Assembly (NCBI RefSeq): GCF_900100075.1
Contig: NZ_FNEG01000003.1
Coordinates: 186,001 to 250,000, forward strand
Direction of reading: 5' to 3'
Length of the DNA: 64,000 nucleotides
DNA from: Chryseobacterium jejuense
GTDB lineage: Bacteria; Bacteroidota; Bacteroidia; Flavobacteriales; Weeksellaceae
The notes under the pieces were generated by a model. That model saw nothing but the letters and a program-made list of their open reading frames with translations. It did no database searches and was not told where the DNA came from. Made by a program: the position numbers and the translations under genes. Below, one piece after another: positions 1 to 6,329 of this stretch (position 1 is its first letter; every line of letters starts with the position of its first letter).

Positions 1-1
1 T

Positions 2-988
2 GAACCGAACCTGGGAACAGTTTCAGTACCGGATCAGAGATTATTTGAATTGGAGAAAATCGTAAAGCCTGAGAGAGTTTTACCAGCTGTAGTTGAGATC
101 GTTGATATTGCAGGTCTTGTAAAAGGTGCCAGCAAAGGAGAAGGATTGGGGAACCAGTTCCTTGCAAATATCCGTGAGTGTGAAGCAATCATCCACGTTT
201 TAAGATGTTTTGATAATGGAAACATCATTCACGTAGAAGGTTCAGTAGATCCGTTAAGAGATAAAGAAATTATTGATATCGAACTTCAATTGAAAGACCT
301 TGAAACAGTAGGAAAAGCAGTTGAAAAAGCTAAAAAGTTCATCAAATCCGGTAAGAAAGAAGATCTTCTTACTTATGAAACGCTTCAGAACTTGCAAAAG
401 TTCCTTGAAGATGGAAAAAATGCAAGAGAGTTTGCAATGGATGACTTTGCAAAATCAGTTATTGCTGAAGTTCAGCTTCTAACGAACAAACCGGTACTTT
501 ACGTTTGTAACGTAGATGAAAACTCTATTAAAAACGGAAACGACTGGATTGGAAAAATCGAGGAAATGGCTAAAAATGAAGGTGCTGAAGTTGTTGTTTT
601 AGCGGCTCAGATTGAAGCTGACATCAATGAACTTGAAACTTTCGAAGAAAGAGAAATTTTCCTTGAAGAACTAGGACTTACAGAACCGGGAGTAAACCGT
701 TTGATTAGAAAAGCTTATGATCTTTTAAAACTTCAGACGTATTTCACTGCGGGAGTAAAAGAAGTAAGAGCTTGGACTATCGGACAGGGATGGACCGCTC
801 CTCAAGCAGCTGGAGTAATCCACACAGACTTTGAAAAAGGATTCATCCGTGCAGAAGTAATCAAGTATAACGATTATATGACGTACGGTTCAGAAGTAAA
901 AGTAAAGGAAGCCGGAAAATTATCTGTAGAAGGTAAAGAATATATTGTACAGGATGGTGACATCATGCACTTTAGATTCAACGTATAA
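2..988 (+). CDS. ychF: YchF/OLA1-family ATPase, 5' end outside window
   Basis: Ribosome-associated P-loop NTPase of the YchF/OLA1 family (cytosolic, translation and redox stress). The reading frame is open from base 2, so 328 residues are visible and about 35 N-terminal residues, including the P-loop, lie outside. Visible are the family's EPN...VPD segment, the DIAGLVKG switch, GEGLGNQFL, and NVDE where canonical GTPases have NKxD; that substitution is the known reason the family prefers ATP. The C-terminal TGS-like domain (FTAGVKEVRAW, then DFEKGFIRAEV) ends in HFRFNV, as in E. coli YchF. A terminator follows at 1021-1050. Identity is secure. Confidence 0.96.
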   Translation, partial: EPNLGTVSVPDQRLFELEKIVKPERVLPAVVEIVDIAGLVKGASKGEGLGNQFLANIRECEAIIHVLRCFDNGNIIHVEGSVDPLRDKEIIDIELQLKDLETVGKAVEKAKKFIKSGKKEDLLTYETLQNLQKFLEDGKNAREFAMDDFAKSVIAEVQLLTNKPVLYVCNVDENSIKNGNDWIGKIEEMAKNEGAEVVVLAAQIEADINELETFEEREIFLEELGLTEPGVNRLIRKAYDLLKLQTYFTAGVKEVRAWTIGQGWTAPQAAGVIHTDFEKGFIRAEVIKYNDYMTYGSEVKVKEAGKLSVEGKEYIVQDGDIMHFRFNV

Positions 989-1020
989 GAAAAAAATATT
1001 AAAGTTAGTTTATAAAAAAA

Positions 1021-1050
1021 CGCTTCCATAATTGTTTGGGAGCGTTTTTT
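1021..1050 (+). terminator. Rho-independent terminator after ychF
   Basis: Stem CGCTTCC / GGGAGCG (one G-T pair) followed by six T, preceded by an A run. Confidence 0.85.
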
Positions 1051-1074
1051 GCATTTAGTAGTAAAACTGTTTCT

Positions 1075-2151
1075 ATGAAAATTCATTATTTTATAATTAT
1101 TGCCTCCTTTTTTTCATGTTCAGAATCTATTGATGATAAATGCTTCATTGATAAGCTTGATACCGAAAATATTGTGAGTCTGAATGAGGAATACGAACCT
1201 TATACGCTAAAACAAATTCTTGCAGAAAAGCCCGATTACCTTGAAATTACCAACCTCAAAGCATACAGGAATTTTAAAACAGACAGAACAGAATTTCCTC
1301 TTTATGAAATGAATGCTAGAAAGGTCGGAAAGATAAAGAAAAATAGCTTTACAATATTTGATGAAAAGTTTTCTGATCAGTTTTTATATTTTGCAGAACA
1401 AAAGATAGGAAATATCTTATATGGATTGGGCGCCAACAGACTCGGATATTGGTTGCTGAAAATTGAAAATAATAAATCTTTTGCCTATTTTTTAGGGTTG
1501 AGTCCTAACCAGTATTATTGCAACAAGGCTCAACAGAATCCAATTGTTCAGGGAGATTATCTCCAGATTCAAGGAAGTGTAGTGAAACCTTTAGAGTCCT
1601 TTACTCGCGGTGAATTTAAAGATTATGCAGTACTTGGAGAAGGTAAATTATTTAAAATAAAACTCAAAGATTTAATGCAGGATTCCGATCAGGATGGCTA
1701 CAATGATATTTTTGAGAATAGCTTGGGGTTAAATTCCCATCATGCAGATACAGATAACGATGGAATTAACGACTTTGAGGATAGGAATCCAATGTTTAAA
1801 TCATCGGATAACAAATTTACCCGTCTCTATGAGTCATTGTTACCTAATGTTTCCAAAGATTCTGAAAAAAAGAGCTATGAGTTTCAAGTGTATAAAACCG
1901 ACTGTGAGTATTTTCATCAGATTAATCCAACATTAAAGGTTTTATTTATACCTGAGCATAAAAAGAAACGGACTTATTATACCAGAGTATCTGATATTAT
2001 TACCGAGGCTATCTCCCCAATACAGAAAAATAATAAGAATCCTAACAGTTTTTATATTTATAAAGTAGGAGATTTCTATAAAAATGATTATTCTGCAGAT
2101 TTTGAAGATGGAAAGTGGGTACTTAAAGTAGTGGGTGGATATGTTATTTAG
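1075..2151 (+). CDS. Lipoprotein with thrombospondin type-3-like calcium repeats
   Basis: Predicted 358-residue lipoprotein of unknown function. The ATG at 1075 was preferred over an in-frame TTG at 1036 because 1036 lies inside the ychF terminator and 1075 gives a clean lipoprotein signal peptide (IIASFFSC, Cys15). Around residues 203-240 are aspartate-rich repeats (DSDQDGYND, then DTDNDGINDFEDRNP) typical of thrombospondin type-3/EF-hand-like calcium binding. The rest matches no family I recognise. It stands alone between ychF and the peptide array on the other strand. Surface location is inferred from the signal and the calcium repeats. Confidence 0.8.
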   Translation: MKIHYFIIIASFFSCSESIDDKCFIDKLDTENIVSLNEEYEPYTLKQILAEKPDYLEITNLKAYRNFKTDRTEFPLYEMNARKVGKIKKNSFTIFDEKFSDQFLYFAEQKIGNILYGLGANRLGYWLLKIENNKSFAYFLGLSPNQYYCNKAQQNPIVQGDYLQIQGSVVKPLESFTRGEFKDYAVLGEGKLFKIKLKDLMQDSDQDGYNDIFENSLGLNSHHADTDNDGINDFEDRNPMFKSSDNKFTRLYESLLPNVSKDSEKKSYEFQVYKTDCEYFHQINPTLKVLFIPEHKKKRTYYTRVSDIITEAISPIQKNNKNPNSFYIYKVGDFYKNDYSADFEDGKWVLKVVGGYVI

Positions 2152-2173
2152 AAGATAAGATAATGTAGTTCAT

Positions 2174-2204
2174 AAAAAAGCACTTTCAAAACAATGAAAG
2201 TGCT
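2174..2204 (-). terminator. Terminator of peptide array 1
   Basis: Perfect 10-bp stem AGCACTTTCA / TGAAAGTGCT (2179-2188 / 2195-2204). The A run 2174-2179 reads as a T run on the minus strand, so it fits the end of the minus-strand peptide operon. Confidence 0.8.
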
Positions 2205-2235
2205 CAAATTATAAAAAATAACATAAGGTTCATGT

Positions 2236-2400
2236 TTAGTCCAGTGGCGGATCCAATATGGTTCTGCACTTTCTTTCAAAGCAGCTGTTACCAACAGTTG
2301 TACATAAACCTGTTGCGGGATCAATACACCTTAGCAATCCACCGGTGATTGATCGTAATTCTTTTTTGTTCAGCTTTTTTCCATTGTTTAGATTTTCCAT
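2236..2400 (-). CDS. GG-leader Cys-rich peptide, array 1, fifth gene
   Basis: 54-residue peptide found by translating the minus strand. The leader MENLNNGKKLNKKELRSITGG has the double-glycine motif (KELxxIxGG) cut by C39-peptidase ABC exporters in bacteriocin systems. The core after GG holds four cysteines spaced C-x7-C-x6-C-x4-C and ends PPLD. It is last of five genes on this strand, 55 bp after its upstream neighbour and followed by a terminator. Chryseobacterium genes of this type are called 'bacteriocin-like'; antibacterial activity is not shown by sequence. Alternatives are a signalling peptide or a secreted metal or redox peptide. Confidence 0.85.
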   Translation of the reverse strand: MENLNNGKKLNKKELRSITGGLLRCIDPATGLCTTVGNSCFERKCRTILDPPLD

Positions 2401-2455
2401 AATTTCTCTATTTTTAAAATGGACTTATTACTGTTAATCAAAAGGAGAGGTGTGC

Positions 2456-2617
2456 CTATGGCTCTAATACAGGTCTGCACTTTAGCTCAGCACATCCAAT
2501 ACCAAAAATTCTGCATTGGCCGGTCATAGGATCTATACACTGTCTTAATCCTCCAGTAATGCTTCTTAACTCTTTTTTATTGAGTTTTTTTCCGTTGTTT
2601 AAGTTTTGATTTTTCAT
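2456..2617 (-). CDS. GG-leader Cys-rich peptide, array 1, fourth gene
   Basis: 53-residue peptide. The leader (MKNQNLNNGKKLNKKELR, then SITGG) is nearly identical to its neighbours. The core has four Cys in the C-x7-C-x6-C-x4-C pattern (CIDPMTGQC, then CAELKC) and ends VLEP. It lies 38 bp downstream of the third gene. Leader conservation with a variable core is the usual sign of exported, leader-processed peptides. Confidence 0.85.
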   Translation of the reverse strand: MKNQNLNNGKKLNKKELRSITGGLRQCIDPMTGQCRIFGIGCAELKCRPVLEP

Positions 2618-2655
2618 GATTTTTTTATTTTAATTTTGAAATGAATCTACTATTG

Positions 2656-2826
2656 TTAATCAAATGGAGGTCCAGGTACATATCTGCATTCCCTTTCAGC
2701 GCATCTTATTCCTGTATCTACGCAGCGTCCTGTTTCAGGATCAAGACACATCTGTAATCCTCCGGTAATGCTTCTTAACTCTTTTTTATTGAGTTTTTTT
2801 CCGTTGTTCAATTGTTGATTTTTCAT
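2656..2826 (-). CDS. GG-leader Cys-rich peptide, array 1, third gene
   Basis: 56-residue peptide. The frame stays open upstream to 2904, but the ATG at 2826 places the leader (MKNQQLNNGKKLNKKELR) exactly as in the neighbours, so the short start was chosen. The core has C-x7-C-x6-C-x4-C (CLDPETGRC, CAEREC) and ends GPPFD. It lies 31 bp after the second gene. Confidence 0.87.
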   Translation of the reverse strand: MKNQQLNNGKKLNKKELRSITGGLQMCLDPETGRCVDTGIRCAERECRYVPGPPFD

Positions 2827-2857
2827 GATTTCTTTATTTAAAAATAAACTGGTATTG

Positions 2858-3010
2858 TTAATCCAATCGAGGCTCAGGAGCATACCAGCATGCTCTTTCA
2901 GCACATCCTGTTCCTGTCATTTTGCATCTGCCTTTTTCGTCTATGCAAGAGAATGAACCGCCAGTAATGGTTTTCAATTCTTTCTTATTCAGTTTTATTC
3001 CTTTATTCAT
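2858..3010 (-). CDS. GG-leader Cys-rich peptide, array 1, second gene
   Basis: 50-residue peptide with a shorter leader (MNKGIKLNKKELKTITGG). The core has C-x6-C-x6-C-x4-C (CIDEKGRC, CAERAC) and ends PEPRLD. The start is 16 bp after the stop of the first gene, so the two are probably co-transcribed. Confidence 0.85.
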   Translation of the reverse strand: MNKGIKLNKKELKTITGGSFSCIDEKGRCKMTGTGCAERACWYAPEPRLD

Positions 3011-3026
3011 CGCATTAGTTTTAAGA

Positions 3027-3233
3027 TTACTCTATAGTGATGGGTGCCGGTCTGCATTCTTTTTGTCCGCATACAGGAGAAATAATGGTACAGCCATTGG
3101 GATATGGAGATTCACATGGTTCATATGGAGTTGGGCAAAGCACCGGTTCCATACAGTTTAATAATCCACCAGTAATGGTTTTCAGTTCTTTTTTGTTTAG
3201 TCTTTTACCAGACTGTAAAAAATGGTTTTTCAT
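3027..3233 (-). CDS. GG-leader six-Cys peptide, array 1, first gene
   Basis: 68-residue peptide. Leader MKNHFLQSGKRLNKKELK then TITGG. The longer core has six Cys spaced C-x5-C-x6-C-x7-C-x6-C-x4-C and the block NGCTIISPVCGQKECRP, shared almost exactly with the peptide at 5769-5963 in array 2. The first gene of the operon, with its upstream region (3240-3312) duplicated before array 2. Confidence 0.88.
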   Translation of the reverse strand: MKNHFLQSGKRLNKKELKTITGGLLNCMEPVLCPTPYEPCESPYPNGCTIISPVCGQKECRPAPITIE

Positions 3234-3239
3234 TTGTTT

Positions 3240-3312
3240 GATTTTTAGTGAGTTAGTTAATGACGAATGTAGTAAAAATATTCATTCATATATCACTTAT
3301 CATAGAAAAAAA
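3240..3312 (-). promoter_or_regulatory. Upstream region of peptide array 1, duplicated before array 2
   Basis: The block GAGTTAGTTAATGACGAAT and the flanking ATCAC-TAT...AGAAAAAAA match 6171-6247 upstream of array 2. On the minus strand it contains TACATTCG (3264-3271), one base from TAnnTTTG, placed 31 bp before the first start codon. No -33 TTG is conserved at the right distance, so promoter function is an inference. Confidence 0.5.
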
Positions 3313-3326
3313 TGAAATAAACATTT

Positions 3327-3358
3327 TTGTTTTATTAAAAATCAACTTTGTATATTTG
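3327..3358 (+). promoter_or_regulatory. Promoter of the AraC-family gene
   Basis: TATATTTG (3351-3358) matches the TAnnTTTG -7 element. TTG at 3327-3329 lies 21 bp upstream, and the ATG is at 3379. Confidence 0.6.
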
Positions 3359-3378
3359 AATTTTACAACTGATTGATT

Positions 3379-4317
3379 ATGGAGAAAATAGCACATTCCT
3401 CATTAGAAGATTTTTATAGGGAAATGACTGCCAAGCTCGGAAAAAGCCTGGAAGATATTTTTCCTAAAGGCCTCCATAAAGATATTGGGCATTTTAATGT
3501 GTTTGATATTGCACAAACTATTGAACGAATAAAAACGACTTCCGAAATGCCCTATAACAGGCGCAAGTATTATAAAATCAGCTTAATCAGAGGGAAAAAC
3601 AGAGCAGAATATGCCGATAAGATTATTTCCATAGAAAAAAACGCACTGCTATTTGCCACGCCTAAGGTTCCTTATCATTGGATTCCGGAGGATGCACAGC
3701 AGTCCGGAAGTTTTTGTGTATTTACCGAAGACTTTTTCATGAAAGAAACCTCCTATAATACCTTGGAAAATTTGCCTATTTTTCAGCCGGGAGCCGTTCC
3801 TGTATTTGAAATTGATAATGAATTGGCGGATGAAATAGAACTTCTTTTTAAAAAAGTAAAAAACGAAATAGATTCAGATTATTTATTTAAATACGACCTC
3901 ATTAGAAATTACGTCTGGGAACTGATTCATTATGGTCAAAAGTTGCAGCCTGCAACTAAAATATCAATATCAAAAGATGCTTCCATGAGAGTGGTATCTT
4001 TATTTATAGAATTATTGGAAAGACAGTTTCCCATTGAATCCCGTGAGCAGAGACTACAGCTAAGAACGGCAAAAGATTATGCAGAAAGACTGTCTGTACA
4101 CGTCAATTATCTCAATAAAAGATTAAAAGATAGCACTGGAAAAACCACCACAGAATTTATTGGTGACAGAATTATTCAGGAAGCAAAAATCCTTTTAAGA
4201 CAAACCCAATGGAATGTTTCAGAGATATCCTATGCTCTAGGTTTTGAAGAAATAGCCCACTTTTCAAATTTTTTCAAAAGAAAAACATCATTTACACCCT
4301 TAGAATTTCGCACCTGA
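3379..4317 (+). CDS. AraC-family transcriptional regulator
   Basis: 312-residue cytosolic regulator. The C-terminal hundred residues are an AraC/XylS double helix-turn-helix (YAERLSVHVNYLNKRLK, then WNVSEISYALGFEEIAHFS and FFKRKTSFTPLEFR). The N-terminal part (YYKISLIRG, PYHWIPED, GSFCVFTEDFF) looks like the cupin-type effector domain of the family. The ATG at 3379 was chosen over an in-frame TTG at 3373. It lies just upstream of an SDR gene on the same strand, an arrangement in which the regulator usually controls the enzyme. The effector is unknown. Confidence 0.9.
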   Translation: MEKIAHSSLEDFYREMTAKLGKSLEDIFPKGLHKDIGHFNVFDIAQTIERIKTTSEMPYNRRKYYKISLIRGKNRAEYADKIISIEKNALLFATPKVPYHWIPEDAQQSGSFCVFTEDFFMKETSYNTLENLPIFQPGAVPVFEIDNELADEIELLFKKVKNEIDSDYLFKYDLIRNYVWELIHYGQKLQPATKISISKDASMRVVSLFIELLERQFPIESREQRLQLRTAKDYAERLSVHVNYLNKRLKDSTGKTTTEFIGDRIIQEAKILLRQTQWNVSEISYALGFEEIAHFSNFFKRKTSFTPLEFRT

Positions 4318-4404
4318 TTTGAATTTTGCAAATTTCGGATTGATTCAGGTAAATCTTATCTGCTGTAAATGTTTCAACTTTGTATCACTAAAACAACCAA
4401 AAAT

Positions 4405-5169
4405 ATGGAAACAAAGACAAAAATAGCACTGGTAACTGGAGGAAGCAGAGGTTTAGGAAAGAACTCAGCCCTTAAAATCGCTCAAAAAGGACTGGATGTT
4501 ATTATTACGTATAGAAGCAATCAGGAAGAAGCAGAAGCTGTTGTTCAAGAAGTAAAAGCTATTGGCAGAAATGCCGCAGCATTTCAGTTGGATACAAAAG
4601 ACCGTAAAAGCTTTGATCCATTTGTAGAAGAAGTTACCAATTACTTGAAAGAAACTACGGGTAGCTCTCACATCGATTATCTTGTCAATAATGCCGGAAC
4701 AGCTTTATATTCACCTATCACAGATGTTACAGAAGAGCAGATGGATGACATGGTGGATATCCATTTCAAAGGAGTCTTTTTCTTAACTCAAAAACTATTG
4801 CCTTTCATTAATGATGGCGGAGGAATTATCAATATTTCTTCAGGGCTGGCAAGATTTGCAACACCAGGTTCTTCTGTTTACGGATCAATAAAAGCAGGAG
4901 TAGAGATGCTGACTAAATATATGGCCAAAGAATTGGGATCTAGAAAGATCAGAGCCAATGTAATTGCACCTGGAGCTATTGAAACAGACTTTGGTGGCGG
5001 AAGAGTAAGAGACAATAAAGAAATCAATGAAATGGTGGCAGGTGCTACTGCTTTGGGAAGAGTAGGGTTGCCTGATGATATTGGTGGAGTTGTAGCTTTC
5101 CTATGTACGGAAGATGCAGGATGGATTAATGGGCAAAGAATTGAAGCTTCAGGAGGAATGTTTTTATAA
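4405..5169 (+). CDS. SDR-family NAD(P)-dependent oxidoreductase
   Basis: 254-residue classical short-chain dehydrogenase. Cofactor motif TGGSRGLG (11-18), NNAG (95-98), catalytic Ser145/146, Tyr159 and Lys163 (YGSIK), and a C-terminal AGWINGQRIEASGGM lid. An upstream in-frame ATG at 4369 adds twelve residues without family support. The substrate cannot be read from sequence. It is 87 bp downstream of the AraC-type gene, its likely regulator, and is followed by a terminator. Confidence 0.92.
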   Translation: METKTKIALVTGGSRGLGKNSALKIAQKGLDVIITYRSNQEEAEAVVQEVKAIGRNAAAFQLDTKDRKSFDPFVEEVTNYLKETTGSSHIDYLVNNAGTALYSPITDVTEEQMDDMVDIHFKGVFFLTQKLLPFINDGGGIINISSGLARFATPGSSVYGSIKAGVEMLTKYMAKELGSRKIRANVIAPGAIETDFGGGRVRDNKEINEMVAGATALGRVGLPDDIGGVVAFLCTEDAGWINGQRIEASGGMFL

Positions 5170-5208
5170 TGAAAATGTACTTTAACTTTTTTGACAAATA
5201 AAATAAGA

Positions 5209-5240
5209 AGAACCGGTAAAATATGCCGGTTCTTTTATTT
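5209..5240 (+). terminator. Terminator after the SDR gene
   Basis: Stem AGAACCGG / CCGGTTCT (5209-5216 / 5226-5233) followed by a T-rich tail. It lies between convergent genes and may also stop the minus-strand peptide at 5242. Confidence 0.8.
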
Positions 5241-5241
5241 T

Positions 5242-5424
5242 TTATGCAATAACTTCAATTGGATCAACAGGAGTAGGGGGTTGACATTCTTTTTCTCTGC
5301 ATCCCGGACCATAATAATAACAGCGGTTTCCAGAAATTTTACATCTTACATCTCCTCCTCCTGTAATCATTTTCAGCTCTTTCTTGGCTAATTTCTTTCC
5401 TTTGTGTACATTTTGTTTGTTCAT
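5242..5424 (-). CDS. GG-leader Cys-rich peptide, array 2, separate unit
   Basis: 60-residue peptide. Leader MNKQNVHKGKKLAKKELK then MITGGG. The core has C-x6-C-x6-C-x4-C (CKISGNRC, CREKEC) and a proline-rich tail (PPTPVDPIEV). A terminator (5529-5562) separates it from the other three genes of array 2, so it is probably transcribed alone from within 5425-5528. Confidence 0.85.
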   Translation of the reverse strand: MNKQNVHKGKKLAKKELKMITGGGDVRCKISGNRCYYYGPGCREKECQPPTPVDPIEVIA

Positions 5425-5528
5425 GGTTTTAATTTTTATTATTTCACTAATTTAGGAAAAATAGTTGAATGGTTTGTATGAAAAGTACTTAAATACAAAT
5501 GGTTATATGGTTGATAATGGTTTTTAAA

Positions 5529-5562
5529 TAAAAAGCCTATCTTGTTGGAGATAGACTTTTTT
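5529..5562 (-). terminator. Terminator inside peptide array 2
   Basis: Stem GCCTATCT / AGATAGAC with one G-T pair (5535-5542 / 5549-5556), an A run on the left and a T run on the right. It can act in both directions and falls just after the gene at 5586-5738. Confidence 0.75.
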
Positions 5563-5585
5563 AATATAATATAAGAGTAATTTAA

Positions 5586-5738
5586 TTAAGGAGTTTTGCA
5601 TTCCGGTTCCCCGCAAAATCTTCCGTATTGTATACATTCTGCGTAGCCTTCCGGTCTGCAGATTCTTAATCCGCCTTTGATGGTACTCAATTGTTTTTTG
5701 TTCAATTTTCTTCCGTTACGTTCAGTGTTGTTTTTCAT
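5586..5738 (-). CDS. GG-leader Cys-rich peptide, array 2, third gene
   Basis: 50-residue peptide. The leader is the most diverged (RNGRKLNKKQLSTIKGG, with K before GG and Q for E), but the four-Cys core keeps C-x7-C-x6-C-x4-C (CRPEGYAEC, CGEPEC). It lies 30 bp downstream of the gene at 5769. Confidence 0.82.
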   Translation of the reverse strand: MKNNTERNGRKLNKKQLSTIKGGLRICRPEGYAECIQYGRFCGEPECKTP

Positions 5739-5768
5739 AGTTTGGATTTTATAAATTGGTTGGTTTTA

Positions 5769-5963
5769 TTAAGGTCTGCAAATTTTTTGTCCACAATAAG
5801 GAGAAATCATGGCACAACCATTCTCATCAACATTAGAATTACATGGCTCCATATGAGGTAAGCAGATTTCCTGAGCAGGCATGCAGTCCAGTAGACCTCC
5901 TGCAATTGTTTTTAATTCTTTTTTACTGAGCTTTTTTGCCTTTAGAGAAGTTTGATTTTTCAT
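5769..5963 (-). CDS. GG-leader six-Cys peptide, array 2, second gene
   Basis: 64-residue peptide. Leader MKNQTSLKAKKLSKKELK then TIAGG. The core has six Cys spaced C-x6-C-x6-C-x8-C-x6-C-x4-C and the block NGCAMISPYCGQKICRP. It is the closest relative of the peptide at 3027-3233, sharing also the MEPC segment. Spacing to both neighbours is 30 bp. Confidence 0.88.
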   Translation of the reverse strand: MKNQTSLKAKKLSKKELKTIAGGLLDCMPAQEICLPHMEPCNSNVDENGCAMISPYCGQKICRP

Positions 5964-5993
5964 AGTAGTGATATTTTGTTTATAGTGATAAAA

Positions 5994-6164
5994 TTAATTC
6001 CAAGGCTTGCGTGGTTGATCTGGCTTGCATTGATCCTCTGCACACTTAGGATGATACTGTCTGCATCTTAGCGAAGGATCAAGGCACATCAAAAGACCTC
6101 CATTGATGCTTCTTAGCTCCTTTTTATTAAGTTTTTTTCCTTTTAATACTGTTTTGCTTTTCAT
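5994..6164 (-). CDS. GG-leader Cys-rich peptide, array 2, first gene
   Basis: 56-residue peptide. Leader MKSKTVLKGKKLNKKELR then SINGG. The core has C-x6-C-x6-C-x4-C (CLDPSLRC, CAEDQC) and a basic, proline-containing tail (KPDQPRKPWN). First gene of the second operon; its upstream region is homologous to that of array 1. Confidence 0.85.
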   Translation of the reverse strand: MKSKTVLKGKKLNKKELRSINGGLLMCLDPSLRCRQYHPKCAEDQCKPDQPRKPWN

Positions 6165-6170
6165 GATATT

Positions 6171-6247
6171 GATTTTTAATGAGTTAGTTATGACGAATAT
6201 ATGAAAAGTTTCAATAGTAAATCACCTATTGAAGAAAAAAACAATAT
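6171..6247 (-). promoter_or_regulatory. Upstream region of peptide array 2
   Basis: Homologous to 3240-3312 (GAGTTAGTTATGACGAAT and AGAAAAAAA blocks conserved). On the minus strand TATATTCG (6194-6201) is one base from TAnnTTTG. The likely role is the array promoter and 5' leader. Confidence 0.5.
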
Positions 6248-6329
6248 ACTATATTCTTGTTTATCGCTGAAAATGAATGTATTCTCTAATGATAAGTTGA
6301 AAAATGCTCTCTGAGTATTTTGAAAATGA

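Noticed and set aside
3037-3315. 92-codon plus-strand frame across the first peptide gene
   Set aside because: Antisense to the well-supported six-Cys peptide and to its upstream region.
2236-6164. Peptide arrays as a lanthipeptide or sactipeptide cluster
   Set aside because: No LanB/LanM, radical SAM or other modification enzyme is present; the cysteines alone do not support it.
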